From NCBI RefSeq assembly GCF_029867415.1, contig NC_081183.1, positions 35,422,655 to 35,486,654 of the forward strand: 64,000 nucleotides of DNA. The letters are read 5' to 3'. Of this stretch, positions 1-9,482 are shown in pieces. This DNA comes from Vicia villosa (lineage: Eukaryota > Streptophyta > Magnoliopsida > Fabales > Fabaceae). The position numbers were made by a program, and so were the translations under genes. The notes under the pieces were generated by a model. The model saw only the letters and a program-made list of their open reading frames with translations, was not told where the DNA came from and did not search any database. Position 1 is the stretch's first letter. Every line of letters starts with the position of its first letter.

Positions 1-1
1 G

Positions 2-1069
2 AGTGCCAGCGACGAGGAAGAATTCCGCAGCCCCTTGTCCGAAAGCATTAGAAGAGCCCGCCTTCCCCGAGGAATGGAAAAACCCCCGATTTTGGATGCG
101 TACGACGGGACTACAGATCTCGACGATCACATCAGAAACCTGGAGGCCGTCATGGAGTATCACGTCGTCCACGGCTCCATCAAATGCCGGATCTTCCCGA
201 CCACGCTCCGGAAGGGGGCAATGACCTGGTACAGGAATCTCCCTCCTAACTCCATCACGTCTTGGGCCGAGCTCAAGGAACTCTTTCTGAGTCACTTCAC
301 TGCTTCCCGCCGTCAACCGAAATCAGAGGCTAACCTCGAAGCTGTGGTCCAAGGGACCAACGAACCTCTCCGAGACTACCTCGACAGATTCAACAAGGAA
401 GCCGTCCAAGTGGAGACTACCGACTACATGAAAAGGTATCTCCTCGAACGGGGACTCCTCCCCGGCAGTGAATTCAGGAAAGCAATAAAGATCGAAAAAA
501 TGCGATCTATGAACGCCATCTTGAAAAGGGCCCAGGCCTTCATCTCCTTCGAGGAAGGTGAAGCGGCCGCAGTCAAAGCGTCAAGGGGAAACCCTGCTGC
601 TCGGAGCTCGAACCAAGACCTGTCTATCGCGCCCCGAGCAGACGAAAGAAAGCGGGACGACAGATCCCGCGACATGAAGGACCGCAGAGGGCCGGCGGGA
701 CGCTTCAACGACTACACCCCCTTGAAAGTTTCTCGGGAGAAGATCCTGGCCGAGTGCATAAATGCCGAGTTCAGAAACTCCAACATCAGACCACCAAAGC
801 CGAATCCCACCCGGCCGGGGACCGACAAGTCCAAATACTGCAAGTATCACAAGAGCCAGGGGCACTTGACGGACGAGTGCATTCACTTGAAGGACGCCAT
901 CGAGACACTAATCAAAGAGGGTCACCTTTCTAAATACACAAGTAAAGGGGACCCCCCAAAAAAAAGGATCGACGGAGCTCTGACGAGGGCGATTCACCGA
1001 ACGCCAGACCGCTGCAGGTGGCGCTGTCCATCACTCGACCCGAGGACTTCATACCCTCGGTCGGAGTGA
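2..1069 (+). CDS. gag: gag (capsid-nucleocapsid) of Tat element, 5' partial
   Basis: Gag forms the cytoplasmic virus-like particle that packages element RNA. The frame is open from base 2, so the true start lies outside the window. The retrotransposon gag domain covers roughly residues 25-140, including the WY..L and SW..L..LF motifs (around 230-290). A modified zinc knuckle of type C-x2-H-x4-H-x4-C begins at the Cys codon 839-841; the second Cys of the usual CCHC knuckle is His, as is common in Tat gags. Middle residues are Arg/Lys/Asp-rich and probably disordered. After about residue 315 the frame reads into unlikely sequence, while the protease continues in another frame from 946. The frame change is placed in the C6A8 run at 952-965. 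Gag normally continues into protease without a break in this lineage. Confidence 0.88.
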   Translation, partial: SASDEEEFRSPLSESIRRARLPRGMEKPPILDAYDGTTDLDDHIRNLEAVMEYHVVHGSIKCRIFPTTLRKGAMTWYRNLPPNSITSWAELKELFLSHFTASRRQPKSEANLEAVVQGTNEPLRDYLDRFNKEAVQVETTDYMKRYLLERGLLPGSEFRKAIKIEKMRSMNAILKRAQAFISFEEGEAAAVKASRGNPAARSSNQDLSIAPRADERKRDDRSRDMKDRRGPAGRFNDYTPLKVSREKILAECINAEFRNSNIRPPKPNPTRPGTDKSKYCKYHKSQGHLTDECIHLKDAIETLIKEGHLSKYTSKGDPPKKRIDGALTRAIHRTPDRCRWRCPSLDPRTSYPRSE

Positions 1070-1728
1070 CCTCTGCTCTCAGCGTCTGGGAAGGCTTCCC
1101 GACAGCAATGCTAATAACGAACGGCGGGGACTCTGGCTCCCTCACAATCGGCTCAGTGAAAAGGAAGTTCGACGAGTTGATCAGCGCCACCTCGGATATG
1201 ACCCCAACCCTGAGGAGGTTTAAAGAAAGGTCAGAGCCGATCACCTTCTATCTGGAGGAGCTACCCGGCGGAGCCCCAAACGCCACAATCCCACTGCTCG
1301 TGCGAGCAAGGATGGCGAATTTCGACGTCCGTCGGATCCTGGTCGACGAGGGAAGCTCGGTCGACATCATGTACTCCCACCTCTTCCAAACCCTACAGCT
1401 GGACGACTCACATCTCACTCCTTACGTGGGATCCGACCTCCAAGGATTCAATGGGTCAACCACGAAGCCGTGGGGTTACGTCGAACTGCTCGTCTTCTTC
1501 GGGGAGGGGGAAGCTTCCAGGCAAGTGAAGACACGGTTCTTGGTGATAGACTGCAAGACCCTCTACAACTGCATCATCGGGCGCCCCACTTTGGCCGAAC
1601 TCACTGCCGTCCCCTCAACCGTTCACTTGAAGATGAAGTTCTATACGAAGAGGGGACGAGTAGTCACAGTCAATGCCGACATCGAAGCTGCTAGGAGGAT
1701 ATTCGACGCATCAGTAAAGGGACTGTAG
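946..1728 (+). CDS. pro: aspartic protease of Tat element
   Basis: The protease cuts the Gag-Pol polyprotein. This frame (frame 1) is free of stops from 946 and ends at TAG 1726-1728. The active-site region is the ILVD-x-GSSVDIMY motif with the catalytic Asp at 1345-1347. The next residue is Glu (1348-1350), so the triad reads D-E-G rather than D-T-G or D-S-G. Downstream flap and hydrophobic features follow, then I-I-G-R-P (about 1573-1587), the conserved second hydrophobic-Gly motif of retropepsins. It shares its frame with the downstream RT; only the single TAG separates the two. Whether D-E-G is catalytically active is unknown to me. Confidence 0.82.
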   Translation, partial: RGPPKKKDRRSSDEGDSPNARPLQVALSITRPEDFIPSVGVTSALSVWEGFPTAMLITNGGDSGSLTIGSVKRKFDELISATSDMTPTLRRFKERSEPITFYLEELPGGAPNATIPLLVRARMANFDVRRILVDEGSSVDIMYSHLFQTLQLDDSHLTPYVGSDLQGFNGSTTKPWGYVELLVFFGEGEASRQVKTRFLVIDCKTLYNCIIGRPTLAELTAVPSTVHLKMKFYTKRGRVVTVNADIEAARRIFDASVKGL

Positions 1729-4700
1729 CTGATCTCCCCACCCTCCAGCTCCAACAAAAAACCAAGGGCTGAGGACAAATCCCCTCCTGAAGATCGGCAG
1801 ACGACAACAGACGTCAGCTCAGTCGACCTCGACGCTCGTTTCACAGAAGAGGAGCTGAAGAATGGCGAAGAACCGCAGCCGAAGACAGCTCACCCTATCT
1901 GGCCCATTCCGGACGGGGACTTCGAGCTCGTTCCTCTGGGTGACAACCCCGACAAGACTGTGAAGATCGGCAAGAACATCCCGGATACACCGAGGAAGCA
2001 ACTCATAGCTTGCCTGAGGAACAACGCCGACTTGTTCGCCTGGAGCGCAGCAGAGATGCCCGGACTCGACCCTGAGGTCGCCTGCCACACACTCTCCATC
2101 AATCCGACCGCAAAAGCAGTAGTTCAACGTAGGCGTCGGCAGTCTCCCGAGAAAGCGGAGGCTGCCGAGAAAGCTGTAAAAGACCTCTTAGAGGCAAATT
2201 TTATTTCCGAGGCCAAGTATTCAACTTGGCTCTCAAACGTTGTACTAGTCAAAAAATCTAATGGAAAATGGAGAATGTGCGTTGATTATACTGATGTTAA
2301 CCGGGCATGCCCCAAAGATGCATACCCGTTACCTAATATTGATAGACTGGTCGACAACTCGGCCGGTTATAAATTATTGTCCTTTATGGACGCTTATTCA
2401 GGTTACAATCAAATTCCCATGGCGAGATGCGACAAGCAGTGCACGGCGTTCATGACCGAATCGGGCAATTATTACTACAATGTAATGCCCTTCGGACTCA
2501 AAAACGCCGGAGCCACTTACCAGCGCATGATGAACAAGGTCTTCCGAGGAGAGATCGGCGACACCCTCGAGGTATACATGGACGACATGATCGTCAAATC
2601 CCGTGAAGACGACGACCATACGGCACATCTTGAACGAGTGTTCGAGCAAGCCAGATCGTGCAAAATGCGTTTTAACCCAGAAAAATGCACCTTCGGGGTA
2701 CGGGCAGGCAAGTTCCTCGGATTTTACCTAACCGAACGAGGAATAGAAGCCAACCCAGATAAATGCCGAGCATTCTCGGAACTTCCTACCCCTAGCAATA
2801 AAAAATCTATCCAGGTACTAAATGGGATGCTCACAGCACTATCCCGCTTCGTCGCCAAATCCGCCCAACATGCCCTCCCATTCTTCAAGTTGCTTCGAAA
2901 AGAGGCAGCCTTCGAATGGTCCGAGGAGTGCGAACGAGCGTTATCACACCTCAAACAGACACTTTCCAAACCGCCCGTCCTATCCCGACCAGACAACAAC
3001 GAGATCCTATATCTCTACCTGGCTGTCTCGAACGAGGCGGCCAGCGCCGCCTTAATCCGAGAAATAGAAGACGGGCAGAAGCCCGTATACTTCACGAGCA
3101 AAGCCCTACAAGGGCCCGAGGTGCGATATCAGCAGATTGAGAAAGTTGCGCTGGCCCTGATAACAGCCGCCAGAAGACTGAGACACTATTTCCTCGCTCA
3201 CACCATAGTCGTTCGGACGGACCAACCGATTAAGCAACTCCTCAGCCGACCAGACATGGCCGGAAGGATGCTACGATGGTCCCTCGAGCTATCCGAATTC
3301 GATATCCAATACGAAGGAAGAAAGGCGCTTAAAGCTCAGGCGCTCGCCGACTTTGTTGCCGAGATGACCTCAATTGCTAACTACCCGGGCCCCACCGAAA
3401 ACAAATGGACCATCTACGTAGATGGAGCCTCGAGTAGCTCGGGAAGCGGAGCCGGAATAATCCTGGAAAATGACGAGGGACTCGTCATCGAGGTATCCTT
3501 GGTCTTGTCTTTCGCCACGTCAAACAACCAGGCCGAGTACGAGGCCCTCCTAGCAGGCCTACGCCTGGCCGAGGACGTAGGCGCTCGCGAAGTCATGGTC
3601 TATACCGACTCCCAACTCGTCGCATCCCAAGTCAGCGGCGATTACCAGGCAAAGAACGACACGCTGGCCGAGTATCTCACTCTCGTCAAGGAGAAAATGT
3701 GTAAATTTTCAAAGGTTAATGTTGAGCACATTCCCCGGGAGCACAACTCTAGAGCCGACATACTGTCCAAACTTGCGAGTACAAGAAAGAAAGGTGGAAA
3801 CAAGTCGGTAATCCAAGAGATCTTGCCGAGACCAAGTATAAGCAAAAGCGCTCAGACTCTTCAAGTGTTCGCCATCGGGGACGACCATTGCTGGATGACC
3901 CCGGTGTATAACTTCCTCACCAAGGACGAACTGCCCACCGACGCGAAGGAAGCATCAACTATCAAGAGACAAGCCTGTTCGTACACGGTCATCGAGAACA
4001 AACTATACCGACGAGGCTTCTCCATCCCTCTCCTCAAGTGTGTCGACACATCCCAGGCATCCGAGATACTCCAAGAACTCCATGAAGGGATCAATGGCCA
4101 ACATCTCGGCGGCCGATCACTCGCAAGAAAAGCCCTCAGAGCCGGCTACTACTGGCCGACCATGCAACAAGATGCCAAAGAGCATGTCCGTAAATGCGAC
4201 AAATGCCAGCGTCACGCCGACATGCACTTGGCTCCCCCTAACGAGCTTAAATCTCTATCGTCACCATGGCCTTTCTCCACCTGGGGAATGGACCTCCTCG
4301 GACCATTCCCGGTCGGCTCATACCAGAATAAATATCTGGTGGTCGCCGTCGACTACTTCACGAAATGGATAGAAGCCGAGGCGCTCGCCAAAATCACGTC
4401 TCAAAACGTGCTCCGTTTCTACAAACGAAACATACTCGCCCGATTCGGGGTGCCTCAAGCCATAATCACCGACAATGGCACTCAGTTCACCGATAGAAAG
4501 TTTCAAGAGTTTGTGGCCAAGCTCGGCACGAAACAACACTTCACCTCGGTCGAGCATCCTCAGACAAACGGGCAGGCCGAGGCGGCTAACCGAGTCATCC
4601 TCCGGGGACTAAAGAGAAGGCTCGGCGAAGCCAAGAAAGCTTGGGTCGAAGAACTTCATAGTGTACTCTGGGCATACCGAACAACCCCCCATTCGAGCAC

Positions 4701-5121
4701 AGGTGAGACCCCATTCAGATTAACCTACGGCACCGAAGCCGTGATCCCCGTGGAAATCCGAGAACCTTCTCGGCGCACCGAGGAACCCCTCGAAGAAGAG
4801 CTCAATGACGAAGCTATGAGGGAAGAACTCGACATGGTCGAGGAGATCCGCACGGGATCTTCCCTCCGAGAAGCAAAATTAAAACAACAGATAGCTCTCC
4901 GCTACAACACCAAAGTCACCAAGCGCGAATTCGAAGTCGGCGCCCTAGTGCTCCGCAGAAATATGAAAGATTCGCGCGAGGGTAAACTAGCCCCGAACTG
5001 GGAAGGCCCATACCGAGTTTACGATAAAACCGAGAACGGCGCCTACTACCTTGAAGATCTCCTCGGAGTAAAACTTGCTCGGCCTTGGAACGCTGAAAAA
5101 CTCAGACGTTATCACAGTTAG
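1729..5121 (+). CDS. pol: pol: reverse transcriptase, RNase H (two), integrase of Tat element
   Basis: This frame is open in phase with the protease from 1729; the first ATG is at 1960. Residues are counted from 1960. RT spans about 80-260, with the catalytic YMDD at residues 206-209 (2575-2586). A gypsy-type RNase H region follows (about 345-465) but lacks the usual first catalytic Asp, as known for Tat elements that carry a second RNase H. That second, archaeal-type RNase H has YVDG (Asp at 3421-3423), an E in the QAEYEAL stretch, YTDS and a final NSRAD Asp, so all four catalytic acids are present. Integrase has an HHCC zinc module near 4060-4215, then D (GMDLLGP), D (TDNG) and E (NGQAEA) of the DDE core, and a GPY/F-like end. 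The reading frame itself looks intact. Confidence 0.93.
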   Translation: MISPPSSSNKKPRAEDKSPPEDRQTTTDVSSVDLDARFTEEELKNGEEPQPKTAHPIWPIPDGDFELVPLGDNPDKTVKIGKNIPDTPRKQLIACLRNNADLFAWSAAEMPGLDPEVACHTLSINPTAKAVVQRRRRQSPEKAEAAEKAVKDLLEANFISEAKYSTWLSNVVLVKKSNGKWRMCVDYTDVNRACPKDAYPLPNIDRLVDNSAGYKLLSFMDAYSGYNQIPMARCDKQCTAFMTESGNYYYNVMPFGLKNAGATYQRMMNKVFRGEIGDTLEVYMDDMIVKSREDDDHTAHLERVFEQARSCKMRFNPEKCTFGVRAGKFLGFYLTERGIEANPDKCRAFSELPTPSNKKSIQVLNGMLTALSRFVAKSAQHALPFFKLLRKEAAFEWSEECERALSHLKQTLSKPPVLSRPDNNEILYLYLAVSNEAASAALIREIEDGQKPVYFTSKALQGPEVRYQQIEKVALALITAARRLRHYFLAHTIVVRTDQPIKQLLSRPDMAGRMLRWSLELSEFDIQYEGRKALKAQALADFVAEMTSIANYPGPTENKWTIYVDGASSSSGSGAGIILENDEGLVIEVSLVLSFATSNNQAEYEALLAGLRLAEDVGAREVMVYTDSQLVASQVSGDYQAKNDTLAEYLTLVKEKMCKFSKVNVEHIPREHNSRADILSKLASTRKKGGNKSVIQEILPRPSISKSAQTLQVFAIGDDHCWMTPVYNFLTKDELPTDAKEASTIKRQACSYTVIENKLYRRGFSIPLLKCVDTSQASEILQELHEGINGQHLGGRSLARKALRAGYYWPTMQQDAKEHVRKCDKCQRHADMHLAPPNELKSLSSPWPFSTWGMDLLGPFPVGSYQNKYLVVAVDYFTKWIEAEALAKITSQNVLRFYKRNILARFGVPQAIITDNGTQFTDRKFQEFVAKLGTKQHFTSVEHPQTNGQAEAANRVILRGLKRRLGEAKKAWVEELHSVLWAYRTTPHSSTGETPFRLTYGTEAVIPVEIREPSRRTEEPLEEELNDEAMREELDMVEEIRTGSSLREAKLKQQIALRYNTKVTKREFEVGALVLRRNMKDSREGKLAPNWEGPYRVYDKTENGAYYLEDLLGVKLARPWNAEKLRRYHS

Positions 5122-5873
5122 ACTCGACCTAACACCCCCGGAGACCTGCATCCCGCACAAGTGCAAGCCGGGAAGGAACCCGTGTCATCGGTACGAACAC
5201 GGGAACTCCACGACAGCAACGGTCGGATCCTCCCACGAAATGGGAAAACCGACCACGCGGAAGACTCTACACCTAGACCCTCCGCGGAAGTACCTGATTG
5301 GCAGAACCCCAGCTCGCGATGGGATCGTTCACGCCGCGAGAACTTGGCCATAAACATGGTCTCGTACCCGCTAAAAGCGCACACCTGCTCTGCGCACCCG
5401 GACCGTACTCAACACGCCCGGGCAATCTATCTAAGCCGAGCATCGTCCTTACTCAAAATTCTAATCATCAGATAGGTCCCCGGAATACCCGAGCGGATCC
5501 CATAATCATCAATACACAGCAATGCAAACATGCGACAATAAAATTCAGACATAAGCAGATCCCCGGCATACCCGAGCGTAGCCGGCTAAAAGCGAAAAAA
5601 TCCTAAGTAGGGAAGAAACACCCCGGTTTCCGAGCACCGAGAAGTGTTATCAAAATACGAGCATACAACGATAATACTTTAAAGGAGCAAGTAAACAAAT
5701 ATAGACAAGCGAAGCTACAAAACATTAAGGCTGCCGACCAAATTGGCCGGCGATGTCAAAAGTTACAATCATTGTCGGGCACGCAGGCCCCAAAAATTAT
5801 CCGGGCATAGCCCAACAAAAAGAATGGCACGCAGGCTGGGAAAGACGGACACGCAGGCCCGGAACTACACTTT
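5122..5873 (+). other. Non-coding spacer between pol and antisense gene
   Basis: About 750 bases without a credible reading frame. They contain short imperfect repeats: a CCCCGG(A/C)ATACCCGAGCG motif near 5480 and 5560, and GCACGCAGGC-like repeats near 5780-5860. The stretch is the 3' non-coding region on the sense strand and would be the 3' UTR of the antisense gene. Confidence 0.6.
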
Positions 5874-8126
5874 CTACTCTTCGCTCCCCGGGGACTCAGG
5901 CACCAACACGCCATCCACGATCCTCGAAGAGAGCCCGACATTATCCTCCTTCAAACCAGGGTTCAGAAGCCTCAGCTGGTTAAGAGCACGCTCGAACCCG
6001 ACGTCGGCCATGTCGGCCAGACTTATCTTCAGGCTCTCTATCTTCTCCACAAACTCAGCCCTAGACTTTAGAGCTGCCACATCCGGCGACTCGTCAGCCG
6101 AGGGAGCCCATTCGAGTCGAAGGTCAGCCAGCTTCTTCTTCTCAGCCGCAACCTCCGCGTCTTTCTGCTTCAGGACCGCGTCGACCTTCTTCCTCAACTC
6201 CTTGCGCTCGGTCTCCATGGCCTTCACCTTGTCCTCGGCCACCTTCTTAGCCGCCTCGGCCTCCTTCAGGGCCTCGGTCGAGCCCGAACCTCCACTGGCC
6301 AACACTTGGGCCATCCCCAAGACCCTCACCACGGCGGCACTGTCACACGCCAACTGTTTCTGAAGGGACGGGGGGTCCATATCACTAATCCGACGAGCTT
6401 CGTCCGGTGAGGTAACCAAGGGGAACTTCTCGAAATAGCCTCCATCCTTGTAGCAAGGAGGCAACACGAAGGCGCGCCCGGGACCTAGGTTCGACTGATC
6501 TGGACGTCCCCCCTCGGAAGGACGAGATCTCTTGGATGACCTCTCGTCGACATGAGTCTTGTGAGGAGAGCCTGCCGAGCCTGAGTTCTCTCCAGCTCCG
6601 GTTCCCTGGTTCTTCTTCTTCTGATTCTTCCTTGCATCCAATGCCTGTTTCAGGATATTATCCTCCTTCTCCGGCATAGCCTCTGCAAAGAAAAAATAAA
6701 CAAGTTAGCAAAATACCGGACAGAGATCACAAAGCAAGGTGAATGGACACAACCTAACAACGTCCAGGTCTCCTCGGGAGTCCGACAAGCTAGCAAAGCC
6801 TTGGTATTAATAGGCCGCTGCTCCGTGATCGGCACACCGTCCTCGTTCAATACGGGATCCCCATTCCTCGTCACCCAACGAGACATAGTAAAGCTATCTA
6901 CGTATTTGCAGAGGACCGAGTATGACTCCCGGTCTTGATCATCCAAATCATCGTCCTCCCAAGCGTAGTATTTCGGAGGAGACGCAAAATGACCCTTCCA
7001 CCAGAAAAACGGAAACGTCGTGCAGAACTCCCTTACTTCCTGCCCATATTCATCCCTCACTATCTCCCCCTCGGCATCCCGCTCGGCCACCATATCCGAC
7101 ACCGAAGAGTAGGCCGTTGGACTTAGGGGGCGGACAACGAAGTATCGATCCTTAAAACCCTTCACGGAATCAGTATACATTCCGAAGAGTTTACGCTCGG
7201 CGTTCCTGAACGAAACCCAGCTGTACCGCCCGTTTGACGCCTGCCGTTGAACACGAAAACATCTTCCGAACAACGCAGACGTTGCGCCTATACCCAAATA
7301 ATCACAAACAATCTCGAATGCCCGCATAAAAGCAAAAGCATTCGGATGAATTTGGGACGGCGCCAGAGATAGAAACGCCATAACTGAAACCTGAAAACCA
7401 GAGAAAGGTAACCGGAAGCCGAGCTCGCTAAACACGTAATCGTACATCGCAACCTATTTGATAATTGGGCGGATCGCCTTCCCCCAGAACCTCAATTTCT
7501 GTAAACGCCCCATCCAGAGACGCGGTGTACCGAGAAACAACAGATAGAGCCTCCTCGGCTATCCAATCGGGCGCAACGGTATGTTCATAACTGAATAACG
7601 GCATAGGGGAAACCCCTCCCTCGGCATCCGAACCAGGGGATCCCGTGTGAGCGCCTTCGGCCGAGGGAGTGCCATCTTCCTCAATAATTTCGACGTCGGA
7701 ACTAGTTGTCGTCGAGCTGTCGGAGTCACTGGTCGTCGAGTCGGTGTCCGAGCCGGACCTTGAGGTAGCACTCGAATCTGATTCACCTGCACGCAGAAGG
7801 GAGAAGTGAATTCGATAGTCCATCAAATCCACCCTTCCACCGCAAGGCAAGCGAAAGGGTAGAGCAGGAGCAGCAGAGCCCCCGGCCAAACCCCCATCGA
7901 GGAACAACGCTCGTCAGCCGAGGACTCGCAGATGACACGACAACGGGAAAGCTTATCTTAAGCAGTTTAACGCCAACGTACTCCGGCCTGCCAACCCACG
8001 CTGACCCCCGGGCATCGCTTAGATAACCCGGGAAGGATGACGATGGCGAAGACCTCGAAAGCGAAACACAAATCCTATGAAAAATAGTAAAGCAACGACA
8101 GGCTAAACGAACTTACTTGCAGACAT
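5874..8126 (-). CDS. Antisense extra gene (aORF, transposase_28 / 'putative gypsy type transposon' family), predicted spliced
   Basis: Three overlapping minus-strand reading frames (7907-7428, 7447-6650, 6677-5874) make one protein when two introns are removed. Exon 1 is ATG at 8126-8124 plus seven bases. Intron 1 (8116-7787) has donor GTAAGT and acceptor GTGCAG. Exon 2 continues in frame into a Ser/Asp-rich acidic N-terminus, then a globular domain (YVF.ELGFRLPF; PSQ.HPNAFAF; FWWKG) typical of the plant family named 'putative gypsy type transposon'. Intron 2 (6753-6683) joins phase 1 to an exon ending in a long charged coiled coil. A +1 frame error remains near 7453-7454 between the first two frames. 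Antisense extra frames are known in Tat elements; their function is unknown. The splice model is my inference. Confidence 0.72.
6683..6753 (-). other. Predicted intron 2 of antisense gene
   Basis: 71 bases on the minus strand, beginning GTTGTG and ending in TTTTTTCTTTGCAG. The upstream frame has one base left over and the downstream exon brings five bases before its ATG, so splicing joins the two frames without a stop. Confidence 0.65.
7787..8116 (-). other. Predicted intron 1 of antisense gene
   Basis: 330 bases on the minus strand from GTAAGT (8116 downward) to a pyrimidine-rich CTGCGTGCAG ending at 7787. Exon 1 contributes one base of the split codon and exon 2 contributes two, giving Ser and keeping the frame into the acidic Ser-rich segment. 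Confidence 0.6.
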
Positions 8127-8270
8127 GATGAGGATGGCCGAAGAGAATCCTTCGCTAGGCAACGATCTTGATATGATGAACGAGCTGGGAAATTATTCTC
8201 CGAGGAACCCTTGATCGAAGCCGAGCAGATAAACAGAGAAAGGAAAACTCCCATATGAGAGAATTCGCCC

Positions 8271-8279
8271 CCTTTTATA
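8271..8279 (-). promoter_or_regulatory. TATA box for the antisense gene
   Basis: Minus-strand TATAAAAGG, flanked by CC on its 5' side and GGGG on its 3' side, about 145 bases upstream of the exon-1 ATG at 8126. It faces away from the 3' LTR and lies outside it, so the antisense gene seems to have its own internal promoter. Confidence 0.6.
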
Positions 8280-8514
8280 GGAAAAAGGCTCGGAAGGCGA
8301 AGCGTCACCTCTCCTGACAGGCGCCGCCTCCTAGACCCTAGGCCATCATTGCCTATGCCACGTCAGCGCGTGCTTCCCACGCGCGACGTTTCGCCCACCA
8401 CTGGATTTTCCTCCGAGCGCGTCTGTGTAACGAGGACCGATTCACCGAGCAACCACGAGAATTGGGGTCCGAGCGTAGAAGCAAAGTCACAGCTTCTTAA
8501 CCAGAAAACTCCGA

Positions 8515-8527
8515 CTTGGGGGGCTCC
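8515..8527 (+). promoter_or_regulatory. Polypurine tract of Tat element
   Basis: CTTGGGGGGCTCC directly before the TG of the 3' LTR. This is the priming site for plus-strand DNA synthesis. Confidence 0.7.
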
Positions 8528-9095
8528 TGTTCTGGACTGGGCCAAGGCTAGGCCCAACACCGCTTTCGGCCCAATAAGCCTCAGAGGCCCATGAATAGTC
8601 CATTGCCTTCCCGACACGCCTTGCTCGGCACTAACACCCTACCCGTAGCGGACGGCCTTGCTCGGCGTTAACTCTCCCCCGGACGTCATCCTTGCCGAGG
8701 ACCCTGCTCCGCGCAGGGCTCTTTCATATCCAATCCTCCGAATAACTCGGATCCCACGTGGCTCCTAAAAGACCGCGTCTTCCCTTGGACTTCGGAGCGG
8801 TTAACCAGGACAGAGGGCGTACACGCACCTCCGATATTTCCGCTCAGGAAACCTGGCAGTCTCCTAGTTGGGCTTGGGAACTCAACCCAATAGCGAGATC
8901 ATGGCCCAGCGCTGGGGGCTATATATACCCTCTTTGACTAGAGGGTCAGGTATTCAATTCTCTTCTAACCTTAGCTAGTACTTGCTCTCCTTTGCTCATC
9001 TACTCACTTTGGCATCGGAGTACCTTGCAGGTACACCCCCCCTCTCACTTTACGAAGACCAGCATCCGAGCAGGCCTTGACGATTCTTCTGATCA
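8528..9095 (+). repeat. 3' LTR of Tat element
   Basis: It starts with TGTTCTGGACTGGGCC right after the polypurine tract. U3 has a TATA box at 8919-8929, and R/U5 holds the GGCATCGGAGTACC(T)TGCAGGTACACCCCC stretch, in two parts around 9011-9047, that is typical of Tat LTRs. The end is placed at the CA of GATCA (9095), but CA at 9105 is equally possible because the end lies in a perfect 9-bp inverted repeat (9086-9094 with 9101-9109). Confidence 0.7.
8919..8929 (+). promoter_or_regulatory. TATA box in Tat 3' LTR
   Basis: CTATATATACC, about 390 bases into the LTR and preceded by a GC-rich GCTGGGGG stretch. This is the expected U3/R promoter. Confidence 0.65.
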
Positions 9096-9130
9096 GGTAC
9101 GATCAGAAGGTATTAAAATTAAGAGTTATG

Positions 9131-9157
9131 GGGTTTAACATATCTATTGTTAAACCC
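9131..9157. repeat. Perfect inverted repeat at the T/E element junction
   Basis: GGGTTTAACA (9131-9140) and TGTTAAACCC (9148-9157) are exact reverse complements separated by 7 bases. The right arm starts with TG and is taken as the start of the next LTR. Confidence 0.8.
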
Positions 9158-9474
9158 TCCCTCTTATAAAACCTTTCAATTAAATTTAGATGTATAAATT
9201 TTGAGCCCAATCATTTGGCCCAATCTATCCCATTATAAGGTTTGGATCTTTACTTTTCTACAATAATCTACTAACCATTATTTGATATTATTATTAGTAT
9301 AAATTTATTAACTAGTATTTTATTAATATTTGTTTAATTATTATTAGTGTTAATTATAATATTATTAGGATTATCACTATTATTATTTTCAATTATTGTT
9401 ATGTAAATATAATTAGCTAATTAATTAGTTGGGCAATAGGCCCATTAGGTGTAAAAAACCCTAACTTTGACTAA

Positions 9475-9482
9475 TATAAATA
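9475..9482 (+). promoter_or_regulatory. TATA box in E LTR
   Basis: TATAAATA, the same core seen in the LTRs of elements B and C, preceded by AAAAAACCCTAACTTTGAC. Transcription would start near 9510. Confidence 0.6.

Larger units (their letters stand above)
1..9095 (+). mobile_element. Ty3/gypsy Tat-lineage (Retand-like) retrotransposon, 5' truncated by window edge
   Basis: Seen: gag, protease, RT, a degenerate RNase H, a second RNase H, integrase, an antisense gene, a polypurine tract and an LTR, in that order. The order, and the second (archaeal-type) RNase H placed between the first RNase H and the integrase, define the Tat lineage of chromoviral-unrelated plant Ty3/gypsy elements. The 5' LTR and primer-binding site lie before base 1. 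The element is GC-richer than everything to its right. The coding frame is broken at two places (a frame change near 952-965 and a TAG at 1726-1728), so this copy is probably inactive. The exact right end is uncertain because the flank of the missing 5' LTR cannot be compared. Confidence 0.9.

Noticed and set aside
424..886. Minus-strand frames inside the Tat gag
   Set aside because: They lie opposite the gag frame, have no family resemblance, and are explained by high GC.
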